DNA of 64,000 nucleotides from DASTFY01 sp963769115 (GCA_963769115.1 CAVYKN010000006.1:62001-126000); one strand, 5' to 3'. Shown: positions 46,663 to 56,514, counted from the first letter of the stretch. Numbers and translations are program-made. Notes: generated by a model from the sequence alone, not told the origin.

Positions 46663-47448
46663 GTGAGCACTCCCGCCGCGGTCCGCGTGACCGGTTACCA
46701 CCTGGTGGCGTTCCGCCGCCTGTGGCGGGCGACCTTCAGCACCGCCTTCTTCACGCCGCTCTTCTACCTGACGGCCCTCGGTCTCGGGCTCGGCTCGCTC
46801 ATCGACCAGAACCCGAGCGCCGGATCCAGCCTCGACGGGGTGAGCTACGCGGCGTTCATCGGCCCCGGCCTGCTGGCGGCCACCGGCATGAGCATCGGCG
46901 GGCTCGACAGCACCTGGCCGGTCCTGGCCTCCATGAAGTGGAGCCGGACGTTCTTCGCCATGACGGCGACGCCGGTCCGCGCCGCGGACGTGGTGACCGG
47001 GCACATGCTCTGGATGACCGCCCGCCTGTTCCTGGCCGTCGGCGCGTTCGCAGCCGTGATGATGCTGTTCGCCGACACCCGCACGCTCGGGACGTGGGCG
47101 GCCGTGCCCGCGGGCGTGCTCACCGGCCTGGCCTTCGCCGGGCCGACCTTCGCGTGGGCCTGCACCGTCGACAACACGGGCACCAGCTTCGCCGCGTACC
47201 AGCGGTTCGTGGTGATGCCCATGTTCCTGTTCTCCGGGACGTTCTTCAGCGTCTCGCTGCTGCCGGCGCCGTTGGAGGTCCTGGCCTGGTTCACCCCCTT
47301 GTTCCACGGCGTGAGCCTCTGTCGCGGCATCGCCCTCGGTGGCACCCCGCTGTGGCGGCAGGTCGTGCACGTGACGTTCCTCGCCGCGCTGGCCATCGCC
47401 GGAACGATGGTGGGCCGGCGGACCCTCGCCCGCCGGTTGTACGCGTGA
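46663..47448 (+). CDS. ABC-2 type transporter permease, first
   Basis: 261 residues with six predicted helices. ABC-2 family features: FFTPLFYLTALGLGLGS near the N-terminus, MFLFSGTFFSVSLLPAPLEV and FTPLFHGVSLCRGIALG in the second half. GTG start 26 bp after the ATPase gene. Resembles the DrrB/NodJ permeases. Paired with a second, divergent permease downstream, implying a heterodimeric membrane channel. Confidence 0.92.
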   Translation: MSTPAAVRVTGYHLVAFRRLWRATFSTAFFTPLFYLTALGLGLGSLIDQNPSAGSSLDGVSYAAFIGPGLLAATGMSIGGLDSTWPVLASMKWSRTFFAMTATPVRAADVVTGHMLWMTARLFLAVGAFAAVMMLFADTRTLGTWAAVPAGVLTGLAFAGPTFAWACTVDNTGTSFAAYQRFVVMPMFLFSGTFFSVSLLPAPLEVLAWFTPLFHGVSLCRGIALGGTPLWRQVVHVTFLAALAIAGTMVGRRTLARRLYA

Positions 47449-47525
47449 GCGAGCGGCAGCGAGCCGGGCGGCGATCGGGTCCGTGGGGCGCAGCCCCCGA
47501 GAGGCGCTGGCGTGAGGGCACTGGC

Positions 47526-48354
47526 GTGAGCGTCACGGCGACCTCCCGCGAGGGCGGCGCTCGGGCTCCGCATCCTGCCGCCGGCCCTCCTCGGCGCGCG
47601 GCGGGGTCAGCGGCTCGTCGAGCGCAACCTGTTCGTCTACCGCCGCACGTGGATGATCCTGCTGTCCGGCTTCTTCGAGCCCGTCTTCTACCTGGCCTCG
47701 GTCCGGCTGGGGCTGGGCACGTTGGTCGGCGACGTCGAGGTCGACGGCCGCACGGTCCCCTACGCGGAGTTCGTGGCCCCGGCCCTGTTGGCCACGGCGG
47801 CCATGAACGGCGCCTTGTTCGACTCCACCATGAACGTCTTCTACAAGCTGAAGTACGCCCGGGTGTACGACGCCGTCCTCGCCACGCCGCTCGGCGTCGG
47901 GGACGTGGCACTGGGCGAGATCGCGTGGGCGCTGCTGCGGGGCGCCATGTACTCGACGGGCTTCCTCGTCGTGATGGCCGCCATGGGCCTCACCAGCTCG
48001 CCGTGGGTTCTCGGGTGCCTGCCCGTCGCCGTCCTCATCGGCTTCGCGTTCGCGGCCGTCGGCCTCGCCGGCTGCTCCTACGCCCGGACGTGGGCAGACT
48101 TCACGTGGTTGGAGGCGGTCATGGTCCCGCTCTTCCTGTTCTCGGCGACCTTCTATCCCCTGTCCGTCTACTCGCCGGCCGCGCAGTGGATCGTGCGGGC
48201 CACGCCGCTCTACCACGGGGTGGCGCTGTGCCGGGCGTTCTCGTCCGGCCAGCTCTCGTGGGACCTGCTCGCCCACGTCGCCTACCTGGTCGTGATGGGG
48301 CTGATCGGCCTGCTCGTGGCCAACAGGCGCCTCGGCGTGCTGCTCCTCACGTGA
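47526..48354 (+). CDS. ABC-2 type transporter permease, second (frameshift near 47560)
   Basis: About 275 residues after repair. The membrane frame (LLGARRGQRLVERNLFVYRRTWMILLSGFFEPVFY and onwards, ending RRLGVLLLT) has no start codon after an in-frame TGA at 47527. GTG 47526 in the neighbouring frame gives VSVTATSREGGA, so an indel near 47560 is needed. Family motifs match the first permease: FLFSATFYPLSVYSPAAQW and TPLYHGVALCRAF. If unrepaired, translation from ATG 47653 would lose the N-terminal cytoplasmic part. Confidence 0.87.
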
Positions 48355-48478
48355 GCTCCTCACGTTGGCCCTGCGAACAGCGGTTTCCTGTCCGGCGGAG
48401 ATCGCCGACGCCGGGCAACCCGGGAACACCTGCCCGCCGGCCGGTGTTGACACCTTCGATCGCGACCAGGAGGTTGCC

Positions 48479-49135
48479 ATGCTGTTCAGCCGTGGGAAGT
48501 CCGAGATGGTGACGCCCGAGGCGGCGCTGCCCGGGCGCACGGACCAGACGATGCCCGTGCCCGCCGAGCACTTCATCAACGGCCATCCGCTCACGCCGCC
48601 GTGGCCCACCGGCTACCAGACGGCGGTGTTCGGCCTGGGCTGCTTCTGGGGCGCCGAGCGGAAGTTCTGGGAGACGAAGGGCGTGTGGAGCACGGCCGTC
48701 GGCTACGCCGGCGGGTACACCCCCAACCCCAGCTACGAGGAGGTCTGCAGCGGTCGGACCGGCCATGCCGAGGTCGTCCTGGTGGTGTTCGACCCCGAGC
48801 AGGTCAGCTTCGACCAGCTCCTGAAGGTGTTCTGGGAGACGCACGACCCGACGCAGGGCATGCGCCAGGGCAACGACATGGGCACGCAGTACCGCTCCGC
48901 CATCTACTACGCGGACGAGGCGCAGCGCGAGGCGGCCGAGGCCAGCAAGGCCATGTTCGAGGAGAAGCTGGCCGCGGCCGGGTACGGCGGCATCACGACG
49001 GAGATCGCCCCCGCCGGCGCCTTCTTCTACGCCGAGCCGTATCACCAGCAGTACCTGGCCAAGAACCCCGGCGGGTACTGCGGTCTGGGCGGTACCGGCG
49101 TCAGCTGCCCCATCGGGGTCGCCAGCGCCGACTGA
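48479..49135 (+). CDS. msrA: Peptide methionine (S)-sulfoxide reductase
   Basis: Repairs oxidised methionine. 218 residues. ATG 48479 has AGGAGG six bases upstream and decides the start against a longer frame. Catalytic cysteine in GCFWGAER, plus AVGYAGGYTPNPSYEEVCSGRTGHAEVV split over the core, and ETHDPTQGMRQGNDMGTQYRS. Resolving cysteines in GGYCGLGG and GVSCPIG near the C-terminus. Single-domain, monocistronic. Confidence 0.95.
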   Translation: MLFSRGKSEMVTPEAALPGRTDQTMPVPAEHFINGHPLTPPWPTGYQTAVFGLGCFWGAERKFWETKGVWSTAVGYAGGYTPNPSYEEVCSGRTGHAEVVLVVFDPEQVSFDQLLKVFWETHDPTQGMRQGNDMGTQYRSAIYYADEAQREAAEASKAMFEEKLAAAGYGGITTEIAPAGAFFYAEPYHQQYLAKNPGGYCGLGGTGVSCPIGVASAD

Positions 49136-49141
49136 ACGCGC

Positions 49142-50257
49142 TCAGTCCCAACCGCGGGCGCGTATGTCGGCGCCGTCGGCGTCGATGTCCTTCCCGGCCC
49201 ACCGCAGCCGGCCGGGCGTGGCGGCCAGGCGGGCCACCAGGCCCTGCATGGGCGTGCCGTCGATCTCGGCGATCATGCCCGTCGCGGCCACATGGGGATC
49301 GGCGGCGATGGCGGCCATGTCCATGACCGGCGCGATCGCCGCCTCCGCGGTCGCGAACGCGTCGAGCACGTCGCTGGCCGGGCGGGCCCCGATCCAGGCA
49401 TCCACGATGGCGTCGAGCTCCTCGCGGTGCTCGACCCGTCCGGCGAAGGTGGCGAAGCGGGAGTCGTCCTCCACCCCGATCAGGCGCATCACCCGACCGG
49501 CGACCGAGTCCGACGACGTCGAGACGGCGACCCAGACGCCGTCGGCGCAGCGGTAGGTGCCGCGAGGGACGGTGTACGGGATGCCGGAGCCGAGGCGGGG
49601 CTGCTGCTCCCCGGTCAGCTGATAGACGGAGATGAGCGGACCCATGAGCTGGAACAGGGACTCCAGCAGGTTCACGTCGACGACCTGCCCGACGCCGGCG
49701 TGCAGGGCGACCATGGTGGCGAACGCCCCGACCAGGCCGGTCACCTCGTCCGTGAGCGCGATGGGCGGGAGCAGCGGCGGGCCGTCGGGTTCGCCGGCGA
49801 TCGCCGCGTAGCCCGACATCGCTTCGGCGATGGAGGCGAAGCCGGGGCGCCCCGCGTAGGGACCGGTCTGACCGAAGCCGGTGAGGCGGGTGATGACGAG
49901 ATCCGGGTTGCGGCCGTGCAGGACGTCCGGTCCGAGGCCGAGTCGCTCGAGCGTCCCCGGGCGGAAGTTCTCGATGAGAGCGTGTGCGCCGTCGACCAGC
50001 TCCAGGAGGACGGCGCGATCCTCGTCGACCTTCAGGTCGAGGGCGACGAAGCGCTTGTTGCGGTTGGCGAACTTCCACCACAGTCCGCGCCCATCGCGCG
50101 GGTCGCGCCACGCCATGTTGCGCAGGCTGTCGCCCTCGGGCCGCTCCACCTTGATGACGTCTGCGCCGAAGTCGGCCAGGTAACGGGCCACGCTCGGTCC
50201 CGCGATCACCGTGGACAGGTCGAGCACGCGGAGATCGGCCAGGGGCAGGTCCGGCAC
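49142..50257 (-). CDS. CaiB/BaiF family CoA-transferase
   Basis: Family III CoA transferase moving CoA between carboxylic acids. 371 residues from GTG 50257. Starts LPLADLRVLDLSTVIAGP; ADFGADVIKVERPEGDS, LIENFRPGTLERLGLG and ITRLTGFGQTGPYAGRPGFA are typical. The catalytic Asp is in PIALTDEVTGLVGAF. Convergent with msrA (6-bp gap). Substrate unknown; no neighbouring beta-oxidation gene fixes it. Confidence 0.93.
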   Translation of the reverse strand: MPDLPLADLRVLDLSTVIAGPSVARYLADFGADVIKVERPEGDSLRNMAWRDPRDGRGLWWKFANRNKRFVALDLKVDEDRAVLLELVDGAHALIENFRPGTLERLGLGPDVLHGRNPDLVITRLTGFGQTGPYAGRPGFASIAEAMSGYAAIAGEPDGPPLLPPIALTDEVTGLVGAFATMVALHAGVGQVVDVNLLESLFQLMGPLISVYQLTGEQQPRLGSGIPYTVPRGTYRCADGVWVAVSTSSDSVAGRVMRLIGVEDDSRFATFAGRVEHREELDAIVDAWIGARPASDVLDAFATAEAAIAPVMDMAAIAADPHVAATGMIAEIDGTPMQGLVARLAATPGRLRWAGKDIDADGADIRARGWD

Positions 50258-50309
50258 GGCGGCGCAGCCTACGGCGGCGGGGCGACCGCAGGCCGGTAGC
50301 GTCACCGCG

Positions 50310-51185
50310 ATGAGGGGCGGGACGGCACGAGCTGTGGTAGGCGCGACGATCGCCCTGGTCGCGGTGGCTGGTCTGACCGCGTGCGCGCCGACGGCGCCAC
50401 CGCCCGGCGCCACCGCCAACGGCTGTGGCCGGGCGGCCGCCCCGGTGCTGACCCAGCAGCGGCAGCTGACGTCCGGCGGCGTGACGCGCCAGTACCTGCT
50501 GACCATCCCAGACGGCTACAACCCCGCCGTCCCGACGCCCCTCGTCCTGAACTTCCACGGCCTCGGGTCGGACGCCATCCAGCAGGCCGTCTACACGCAG
50601 CTCGACCAGCGGGCCAAGACGCGGGGCTTCATCGTCGCCACGCCCAGCGGCATCGGCGGGTCCATGGACGTCACCGCGCCGTCGGTCGACCACCAGTACG
50701 TCGTCGAGCTGGTCCGCTACTTGAGCTCGATCCTGTGCGTGAGCCCGTCCGAGCGCTTCAGCGCCGGCTTGTCGATGGGTGGCTTCATGAGCAGCGCGCT
50801 GGCGTGCGTGCCCGAGCTCCGGCTGCGGGCGGTGGCCGGCGTCGGCGGCTTGTTCGGGGCCTGCGCCAACGGTCGCTCGATGCCGGTGATGGCCTTCCAC
50901 GGGACGCTCGACCCGATCGTCGCCTACGCCGTCGGACGGGACTCGGTCACGTCCTGGGCCGGCCGCAACGGCTGCGGCCCGACGCCGCAGGTCACCCGCA
51001 TCGGGACCGACATCCAGGTCCGCACCTCCACCGGGTGCCGGGCCGGCCTGTCGGTCACCCTCTACACGGTCGAGGGCGGCGGGCACACCTGGCCCGACGG
51101 GCTGATCGACCTGCCCGCGTACGGGTCCACCACCCGGACGATCGACGCCACCGACCTCATCCTCGACTTCTTCAACGCGCAGTAG
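50310..51185 (+). CDS. Lipoprotein esterase of the polyhydroxybutyrate depolymerase/LpqC type
   Basis: 291 residues. N-terminal lipobox LTAC after a hydrophobic stretch, so surface-anchored. Alpha/beta-hydrolase: oxyanion region LNFHGLGSDA, nucleophile Ser in GLSMGG, Asp in FHGTLDPIV, His in GGGHTWPDG. Cysteine pairs suggest disulfides. Related to feruloyl esterase and PHB-depolymerase families; actual ester substrate unknown. Divergent from the CoA transferase. Confidence 0.88.
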   Translation: MRGGTARAVVGATIALVAVAGLTACAPTAPPPGATANGCGRAAAPVLTQQRQLTSGGVTRQYLLTIPDGYNPAVPTPLVLNFHGLGSDAIQQAVYTQLDQRAKTRGFIVATPSGIGGSMDVTAPSVDHQYVVELVRYLSSILCVSPSERFSAGLSMGGFMSSALACVPELRLRAVAGVGGLFGACANGRSMPVMAFHGTLDPIVAYAVGRDSVTSWAGRNGCGPTPQVTRIGTDIQVRTSTGCRAGLSVTLYTVEGGGHTWPDGLIDLPAYGSTTRTIDATDLILDFFNAQ

Positions 51186-52314
51186 CCGCCCACTCCGCCA
51201 GCCGGCGGCAGCCCTCGGCGATGTCCTCCCCGCGGCCGGAGTAGGAGAAGCGCACGAAGCGGTGGCCCCGTACGAGGTCGAAGTCGATGCCGGGAGTGGC
51301 GGCGACGCCGGCCTCGTCCAGCCACCGGCGGCAGAGCTCGAGCGAGTCAGCAGTCAGGTGTGACACGTCCGCGTACACGTAGAAGGCGCCGTCGGCCGCG
51401 GCGCGGTCGGTGAGGCCGGCGGCGGCCAGGCCGTCCAGCAGGAGTCTGCGGTTGGCGGCATAGCGGGTCACATGGCCGTCGAGCTCCTCGCTGCAGCCGA
51501 AGGCGGCCACCGCGGCGAGCTGCGACAGCGTCGGCGCGCAGATGTAGAGGTTCTGCTGGAAGCGCTCCACCGCGGCCAGCAGGGAGGGCGGCGCCGTGAT
51601 CCAGCCGAGCCGCCAGCCGGTCATGCAGAAGTACTTGGAGAAGCTGCTCACGACCACGGCGTCGCGATCGAGCGCCAGCGCGCTCTCCGCCCGCTGCCCG
51701 TAGGAGATGCCGTGGTAGATCTCGTCGGACACGAGCTGCACGCCGTGGGACCGGCACCACTCGACGAGGGCGGCGAGGCGCTCGGCCGGCAGCACGGTAC
51801 CGGTGGGATTCGACGGGCTGGCCACCACCAGGCCGTCGAGCGGCCCCGCGGCCGCCACCACCTCGGGGGTCGGCGCCCACCGGGTGTCGGGACCGACGGG
51901 GATGGCGACGGGCTCAACACCGAGTGCCTGCAGCGTGTTGCGGTAGCAGGGGTAGCCGGGCTCGACCACGCCCACCCGCTGGCCCGGTTCGAAGCAGGCC
52001 AGGAAGGCCAGGGTGAAGCCGGCCGACGCGCCCGCGGTCACGACGATGTGCGCCGGGTCGACGTCGACCCCGTACCAGTCGGCGTAGTGGCGGGCGATCG
52101 CCTCCCGCAGCGAGAGCAGGCCGGGCGCGTTGGTGTAGCCGATGGTGTCCCGCTCGAGCGCCTGCCTGGCGGCCTCCCGGACGGCGGCGGGCGCGGGCGC
52201 CGAGGGCTGGCCCACTTCGAGGTGGATGACGGAGGCGCCGGTCGCCTCGCGCTCGGTCGCCCGCCGGGCCATCTCCATGGCGTGGAACGGGGGGATGGCG
52301 GCGCGGCTGTTCAC
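51172..52314 (-). CDS. PLP-dependent aminotransferase, class I/II
   Basis: 380 residues from GTG 52314, which overlaps the upstream DinB-like stop (GTGA). PLP lysine in SSFSKYFCMTGWRLG; also IHLEVGQPSAPAP, GYTNAPGLLSLREAIA, SPSNPTGTVL, VSDEIYHGISY, and the substrate-binding Arg in FVRFSYSG. Aspartate-aminotransferase fold; substrate not determined. Its last 14 bases overlap the convergent esterase gene end. Confidence 0.93.
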   Translation of the reverse strand: MNSRAAIPPFHAMEMARRATEREATGASVIHLEVGQPSAPAPAAVREAARQALERDTIGYTNAPGLLSLREAIARHYADWYGVDVDPAHIVVTAGASAGFTLAFLACFEPGQRVGVVEPGYPCYRNTLQALGVEPVAIPVGPDTRWAPTPEVVAAAGPLDGLVVASPSNPTGTVLPAERLAALVEWCRSHGVQLVSDEIYHGISYGQRAESALALDRDAVVVSSFSKYFCMTGWRLGWITAPPSLLAAVERFQQNLYICAPTLSQLAAVAAFGCSEELDGHVTRYAANRRLLLDGLAAAGLTDRAAADGAFYVYADVSHLTADSLELCRRWLDEAGVAATPGIDFDLVRGHRFVRFSYSGRGEDIAEGCRRLAEWAATAR

Positions 52315-52925
52315 GCGATGACGTTGAAGCCGTCGGGCAGGGCGCGGCGGCCGGTCATGGCCAGGAGCAGCACGGGGAGGTCGGCCAGCTCGGCCAGCAC
52401 GCCGAGCATGACGTTCGTGGCCGAGGCGGGCAGCGTCAGGGACTGGCTGGTGGCGGCCTGCAGATCGAGCGTATGGAGCCCGAGCTCGACGACCCGGGTG
52501 GGCAGGTAGTCGGCCAGACGCATCGGCCCGACGAACGTCTCCCCCACGTGCTCGTCCGGTGTGGCAGCGAGGCGGGCGATCGCCTGTTCCGACGTCATCC
52601 GCACCGTGGCGACCGGGTCCACCAGCCGCGCCCCGGCTTCCCGACCCCGCTCGGCCACGCCGCTGTGCACGCCAGGCACCGCCGACACGGCGCGGTAGAA
52701 AGCCGGCGCGCTGTCGACGGCGGGCTTTCCACCCGTGGTGTCGCACAACCGCTGCAGCGTGCCGAAGGCGCGCAGCGCGTGGCCCGTCAGCTCGCGCACG
52801 GTCCACTCGCCCAACCCGGGCTGGTCCCACTGGCCGGGCTGCACCGCTGACACCGTGGCCAGGAACACCTCGGCGGCGTCCGGGAACGCCGCCCGCACGG
52901 TCAGCGGGTCGAGATGGTGAAACAC
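52311..52925 (-). CDS. DinB / maleylpyruvate isomerase N-terminal domain protein
   Basis: 204 residues. Features of the mycothiol-dependent metalloenzyme-like family: WTVRELTGHALRAF (metal-binding His) and a four-helix bundle with TRVVELGLHTLDL (second His). GTG 52925 overlaps the upstream phosphoesterase by 25 bp; GTG 52898, just after its stop, is the alternative start. With mshA in the window a mycothiol-linked role is plausible, but the catalytic activity is unproven. Confidence 0.82.
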   Translation of the reverse strand: MFHHLDPLTVRAAFPDAAEVFLATVSAVQPGQWDQPGLGEWTVRELTGHALRAFGTLQRLCDTTGGKPAVDSAPAFYRAVSAVPGVHSGVAERGREAGARLVDPVATVRMTSEQAIARLAATPDEHVGETFVGPMRLADYLPTRVVELGLHTLDLQAATSQSLTLPASATNVMLGVLAELADLPVLLLAMTGRRALPDGFNVIA

Positions 52926-53911
52926 CTGTCCTCCAGCCGGCCGAGGGCGTAGGTCTCGTAGTCGATGCCGAAATCCTGATACAGGTGCCGGCACCGCTCA
53001 CTCCAGTCCAGGGCCGCCGGCGTGGAGATCCGGTGGTGGACCTGCATGATGCCGCCCTCGTAGACGCGGTACTCGGCCCACGACCCGGGGAAGTCCTTCA
53101 CGCAGGCCACCTCGATGAAGGGCACGAAGCCGGTGCGGGCGAGGTGGCGGACCCGGTTGCGGTGGGTGTGGCCGGCGGCGTAGGCGACGATGCGCGGCCG
53201 CCGGGCGACGACGTCCACCAGCGCGTCGGAATCGTCGGGGTTGATCCCGAAGTAGTCCAGCGGTCTCGTCCCGGAGGCGCCCCCGACCCAGTTCTGGTGG
53301 TGTCCCATGACGATCACGGGCCGGTCGGCCTCGGCGGCCACGGTGTCGAGCCAGTCGAGCTGCTCCGGGGTGACGCGGCCGGTGGTCGCCGACGGGATGA
53401 CCGTGTCCAGCAAGGCCAGCCGGACGCCGGGGAGGTCGACCACCTCGTCGCCGGCGTACGAGTCCTGGCCGCGGTAGGCGTCGTGGTTGCCCCTCACGAC
53501 GTGGAGCCGGTCACCGAAGGTGCCGCGGTAGCAGGCCTCGAACGCCGCGAACTCCTCGTCCATGCCGTCCATCGTGAGGTCGCCCTTGGCGACGACGGCC
53601 GCGGGCTCGAGCGCCGCGATCTCCTCGACCGCGCCGTGGTTCATGGTCTCCGGGTACGGCGGCTCTCCCGGCTCGACGCGTTGGACGGGCCCGAGCGGGC
53701 TGTCGTTGATCCGCCCGGCTTCGATCTCACCGAAGTGGACGTCGTTCACCGTGGCGAAGACGCAGAGCAGCTCTCCATCGGGGCGCGGCAGTGTGCGGAC
53801 CGCGACGCCGTCGAGCTCGTAGTCGGTCTCCGGCCGCAGACCGTCGTGGCGATGGACGCGCTCGCCCTCGTGCAGGACGGCGAAGTCGTCGGCGACGGTG
53901 GTGAGGTCCAC
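52901..53911 (-). CDS. Calcineurin-like metallophosphoesterase
   Basis: 336 residues, GTG start. Dimetal phosphoesterase motifs in order: NDVHFG, AKGDLTMDG, RGNHDAYRG, GHHQN and AGHTHRNR. It resembles Icc/CpdA-type phosphodiesterases but is longer at the N-terminus by about 50 residues (LTTVADDFAVLHEGERVHR). No signal peptide. The substrate could be a cyclic nucleotide or another phosphodiester. Confidence 0.9.
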   Translation of the reverse strand: MDLTTVADDFAVLHEGERVHRHDGLRPETDYELDGVAVRTLPRPDGELLCVFATVNDVHFGEIEAGRINDSPLGPVQRVEPGEPPYPETMNHGAVEEIAALEPAAVVAKGDLTMDGMDEEFAAFEACYRGTFGDRLHVVRGNHDAYRGQDSYAGDEVVDLPGVRLALLDTVIPSATTGRVTPEQLDWLDTVAAEADRPVIVMGHHQNWVGGASGTRPLDYFGINPDDSDALVDVVARRPRIVAYAAGHTHRNRVRHLARTGFVPFIEVACVKDFPGSWAEYRVYEGGIMQVHHRISTPAALDWSERCRHLYQDFGIDYETYALGRLEDRCFTISTR

Positions 53912-53968
53912 GACGCGGGACGGTAGCGGGCGGGTGATGGATTGCCTCCCGCGCCGGTCCGGCCGGCG

Positions 53969-54220
53969 TCAGACCCAGGGGCGAGGACGGCGGGCGGTGG
54001 ACGGCCGGGCCCACCAGCGGCCGCTGAAGCGCCACGCACTGTGACGCTCCGGTCGGGGTGCGACCACCACCACCGGCCGCGGCCACAGCGCCTCGACCGC
54101 GGCGGCGATCACCGCGGCCTCCAATTCGCTGGGCCGGCCGATCGCCTCACGCCCGACAGCCAGCGCGGGCGGCACGCGACGCGTCGATCCGTCGGGTGGT
54201 CCCCAGGTCGCCGCCGTCAC
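53969..54220 (-). CDS. Acyl-CoA carboxylase epsilon subunit
   Basis: 83 residues from GTG 54220, overlapping the beta-subunit stop (GTGA). Small actinobacterial epsilon subunits stabilise the alpha-beta carboxylase. The pattern fits: a helix around ELEAAVIAAAVEALW and a tryptophan-rich tail (SAWRFSGRWWARP). The assignment rests on size, position and this pattern. Confidence 0.75.
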   Translation of the reverse strand: MTAATWGPPDGSTRRVPPALAVGREAIGRPSELEAAVIAAAVEALWPRPVVVVAPRPERHSAWRFSGRWWARPSTARRPRPWV

Positions 54221-55770
54221 AACGGCATGTTCCCGTGCTTGCGGCGCGGGAGCTCCTCCCGCTTGGTCTTCAGCAGGGCCAGCCCGGCGATCAGCTTGAT
54301 GCGAGTGTCCGCGGGGTCGATCACGTCGTCGACGTAGCCCCGCTCGGCCGCCGCGTACGGGTTGGCATAGCGCTCGGTGTACTCGGCCACGAGGTCGGCC
54401 CGCCGCGCCGTCGGATCGGCCGCCTGCTGCAGCTCCCGCCGGTACACGATCTCGACCGCGCCCTGCGGGCCCATCACGGCGAGCTCGGCCGTCGGCCAGG
54501 CGTAGGAGAGGTCCGAGCCGATCGACTTCGAGTCCATCACGACGTACGCGCCGCCGTAGGCCTTGCGGGTGATGACCTGGATGCGGGGCACCGTGGCCTC
54601 GCAGTAGGCGTACAGGAGCTTGGCGCCGTGGCGGATGATGCCGCCGTACTCCTGGTCCACCCCGGGCAGGAAGCCGGGCACGTCGACCAAGGTGATGAGC
54701 GGGATGTTGAAGGCGTCGCAGGTGCGCACGAAGCGGGCCGCCTTCTCGGCGCTCTCGATGTCGAGCACGCCGGCCAGGACCATCGGCTGGTTGCCGACCA
54801 CACCGACCGACTGGCCGTCCAACCGGCCGAACCCGCACACGATGCTGCGAGCCCAGTGCGGGAAGTACTCGAAGAACTCGCCGTCGTCGAGGACCTCCCT
54901 GATGACCTTCTTCATGTCGTAGGGCTGGTTGGGGCTGGCCGGGAGGATCTCCCGCAGCGACTCGCAGAGGCGGTCGGGCGAGTCGGCGGTCTCGACCGTC
55001 GGCGCCTCCTCCATGTTGTTCTGGGGCAGGAAGCCGAGGAGGAAGCGGACGTCCTCGAGGCAGGACTTCTCGTCGGGAGCCACGAAGGTGGCGACTCCGG
55101 ACTTGCTGGCGTGGCTCATCGCCCCGCCCAGCTCCTCGAGCGTGACGTCCTCGCCGGTGACCGTGCGCACCACGTCCGGCCCGGTGATGAACATGTGGGA
55201 CTTCTCGCGGACCATGAAGATGAAGTCCGTCATGGCCGGGGAGTACACGGCGCCGCCGGCGCACGGTCCGAGCACCACGCTGATCTGGGGGACGACCCCC
55301 GAGGACAGCACGTTCCGGTAGAAGATGCCGCCGTAGCTGGCCAGCGACACCACGCCCTCCTGGATGCGGGCGCCGGCGCCGTCGTTCAGCCCGATGACCG
55401 GCGCTCCCACCCTGAGCGCCATGTCCATGAGCTTGTGGATCTTCTCGGCGAAGACCTCGCCGAGCGCGCCGCCGAAGACCGTGAAGTCCTGGCTGAAGAC
55501 GAAGACGTTGCGGCCCTCGATGGTGCCCCAGCCGGTGATGACGCCGTCCGTGTAGGGCCGCTCCTCGAGGCCGGCGGCATGGGCCCGGTGACGGGCCAGC
55601 AGGTCCAGCTCCTGGAAGCTGTCCGGGTCGAGCAGGTACTCGATGCGCTCGCGCGCCAGCATCTTGCCCTTGGCGTGCTGACGCTCCACCGCCCGCGGGG
55701 AGCCGGCCGCATACGCTTGGTCCTTGCGCTTGCGCAGCTCCTCCAGGCTGTCCTGCATCGGGTCAGTCAC
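54217..55770 (-). CDS. Acyl-CoA carboxylase beta subunit (propionyl-/acetyl-CoA carboxyltransferase)
   Basis: Carboxyltransferase half of an acyl-CoA carboxylase making methylmalonyl- or malonyl-CoA. 517 residues from GTG 55770; ATG 55758 is an alternative. Crotonase-like features: GRNVFVFSQDFTVFGGALGE, GLNDGAGARIQEGVVSL, GPCAGGAVYSPAMTDF, and the C-terminal VDVPGFLPGVDQEYGGIIRHGAKLL split over the active site. The biotin carboxylase alpha subunit is not here. Followed by epsilon. Confidence 0.95.
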   Translation of the reverse strand: MTDPMQDSLEELRKRKDQAYAAGSPRAVERQHAKGKMLARERIEYLLDPDSFQELDLLARHRAHAAGLEERPYTDGVITGWGTIEGRNVFVFSQDFTVFGGALGEVFAEKIHKLMDMALRVGAPVIGLNDGAGARIQEGVVSLASYGGIFYRNVLSSGVVPQISVVLGPCAGGAVYSPAMTDFIFMVREKSHMFITGPDVVRTVTGEDVTLEELGGAMSHASKSGVATFVAPDEKSCLEDVRFLLGFLPQNNMEEAPTVETADSPDRLCESLREILPASPNQPYDMKKVIREVLDDGEFFEYFPHWARSIVCGFGRLDGQSVGVVGNQPMVLAGVLDIESAEKAARFVRTCDAFNIPLITLVDVPGFLPGVDQEYGGIIRHGAKLLYAYCEATVPRIQVITRKAYGGAYVVMDSKSIGSDLSYAWPTAELAVMGPQGAVEIVYRRELQQAADPTARRADLVAEYTERYANPYAAAERGYVDDVIDPADTRIKLIAGLALLKTKREELPRRKHGNMPL

Positions 55771-55860
55771 GGCGGACGACGCTACTTCGCCCGGGATGCG
55801 CCGGTCAGGTGACACCACGGACCGGCGGCGGACCGCCGAGGGTGGTCTGGTGCGGACGCG

Positions 55861-56487
55861 TCAGGTGGTCAGGCGGTAGCTCACGGTGACGCTCACCTCG
55901 AGCTCGTGCTCACCGGCCTCGATCGGTGCCGAGTCGGCGGCCATCGTCATGCGGGCCGCCTTCGCGTACACGGGGGCACGCGCATCGCCACCCTCGTCGA
56001 TCGTCAGCACCTTGCCGACGCGCGCTCCGGCGGCCGCGGCCAGCTCGTCGGCCTTGGCCCGGGCGGCGACCATCGCGCTCGAACGTGCCCGCGTGAGCAC
56101 CGGTTCGGGTTCGGACACGGCGAAGTTCAGCCCTTGGATCACGACGTCGTCGCCGACGATCCCGGCCACCGTGTCGAGCAGCCCTCCGGCCTGCGCGATG
56201 TCGCGCAGGCGCACCGACAGCGTGTTGCGGGCCTGGTAGCCCTCGACCCTCCGGCTCTCGCCGTAATCCGGCCAGATGCTGAGATCCGCGGTCGCCAGGT
56301 CCCGGTCCGCCACCCCGCCCTCCTTGAACGCGGCGATGGCGGCCCGGGTCCGGTCGTTGGCCTGGGAGAGCGCCTCCCGGGCCGTCGCCGCCCGGACCAT
56401 CACCCCGAGCGACACGGTGAGCTCGTCGGGGACGGCCGCGGCCTTGCCGACGGCGGAGACGGTCACGGAGCGGCGCTGCTTGCCCAT
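55861..56487 (-). CDS. SIMPL domain (DUF541) protein, cytoplasmic type
   Basis: 208 residues, one DUF541 domain: VTVSAVGKAAAVPDELTVSLGV, ANDRTRAAIAAFKEGGV, AGIVGDDVVIQGLNFAVSEP, AARAKADELAAAAG and a C-terminal YRL strand. No signal peptide or membrane helix. The neighbouring gene upstream encodes an exported paralogue; the pair probably arose by duplication. Function of the family is unclear; E. coli members are linked to oxidative stress. Confidence 0.85.
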   Translation of the reverse strand: MGKQRRSVTVSAVGKAAAVPDELTVSLGVMVRAATAREALSQANDRTRAAIAAFKEGGVADRDLATADLSIWPDYGESRRVEGYQARNTLSVRLRDIAQAGGLLDTVAGIVGDDVVIQGLNFAVSEPEPVLTRARSSAMVAARAKADELAAAAGARVGKVLTIDEGGDARAPVYAKAARMTMAADSAPIEAGEHELEVSVTVSYRLTT

Positions 56488-56514
56488 CGGCCGGAACCTA
56501 CAGGCCCTACCAGC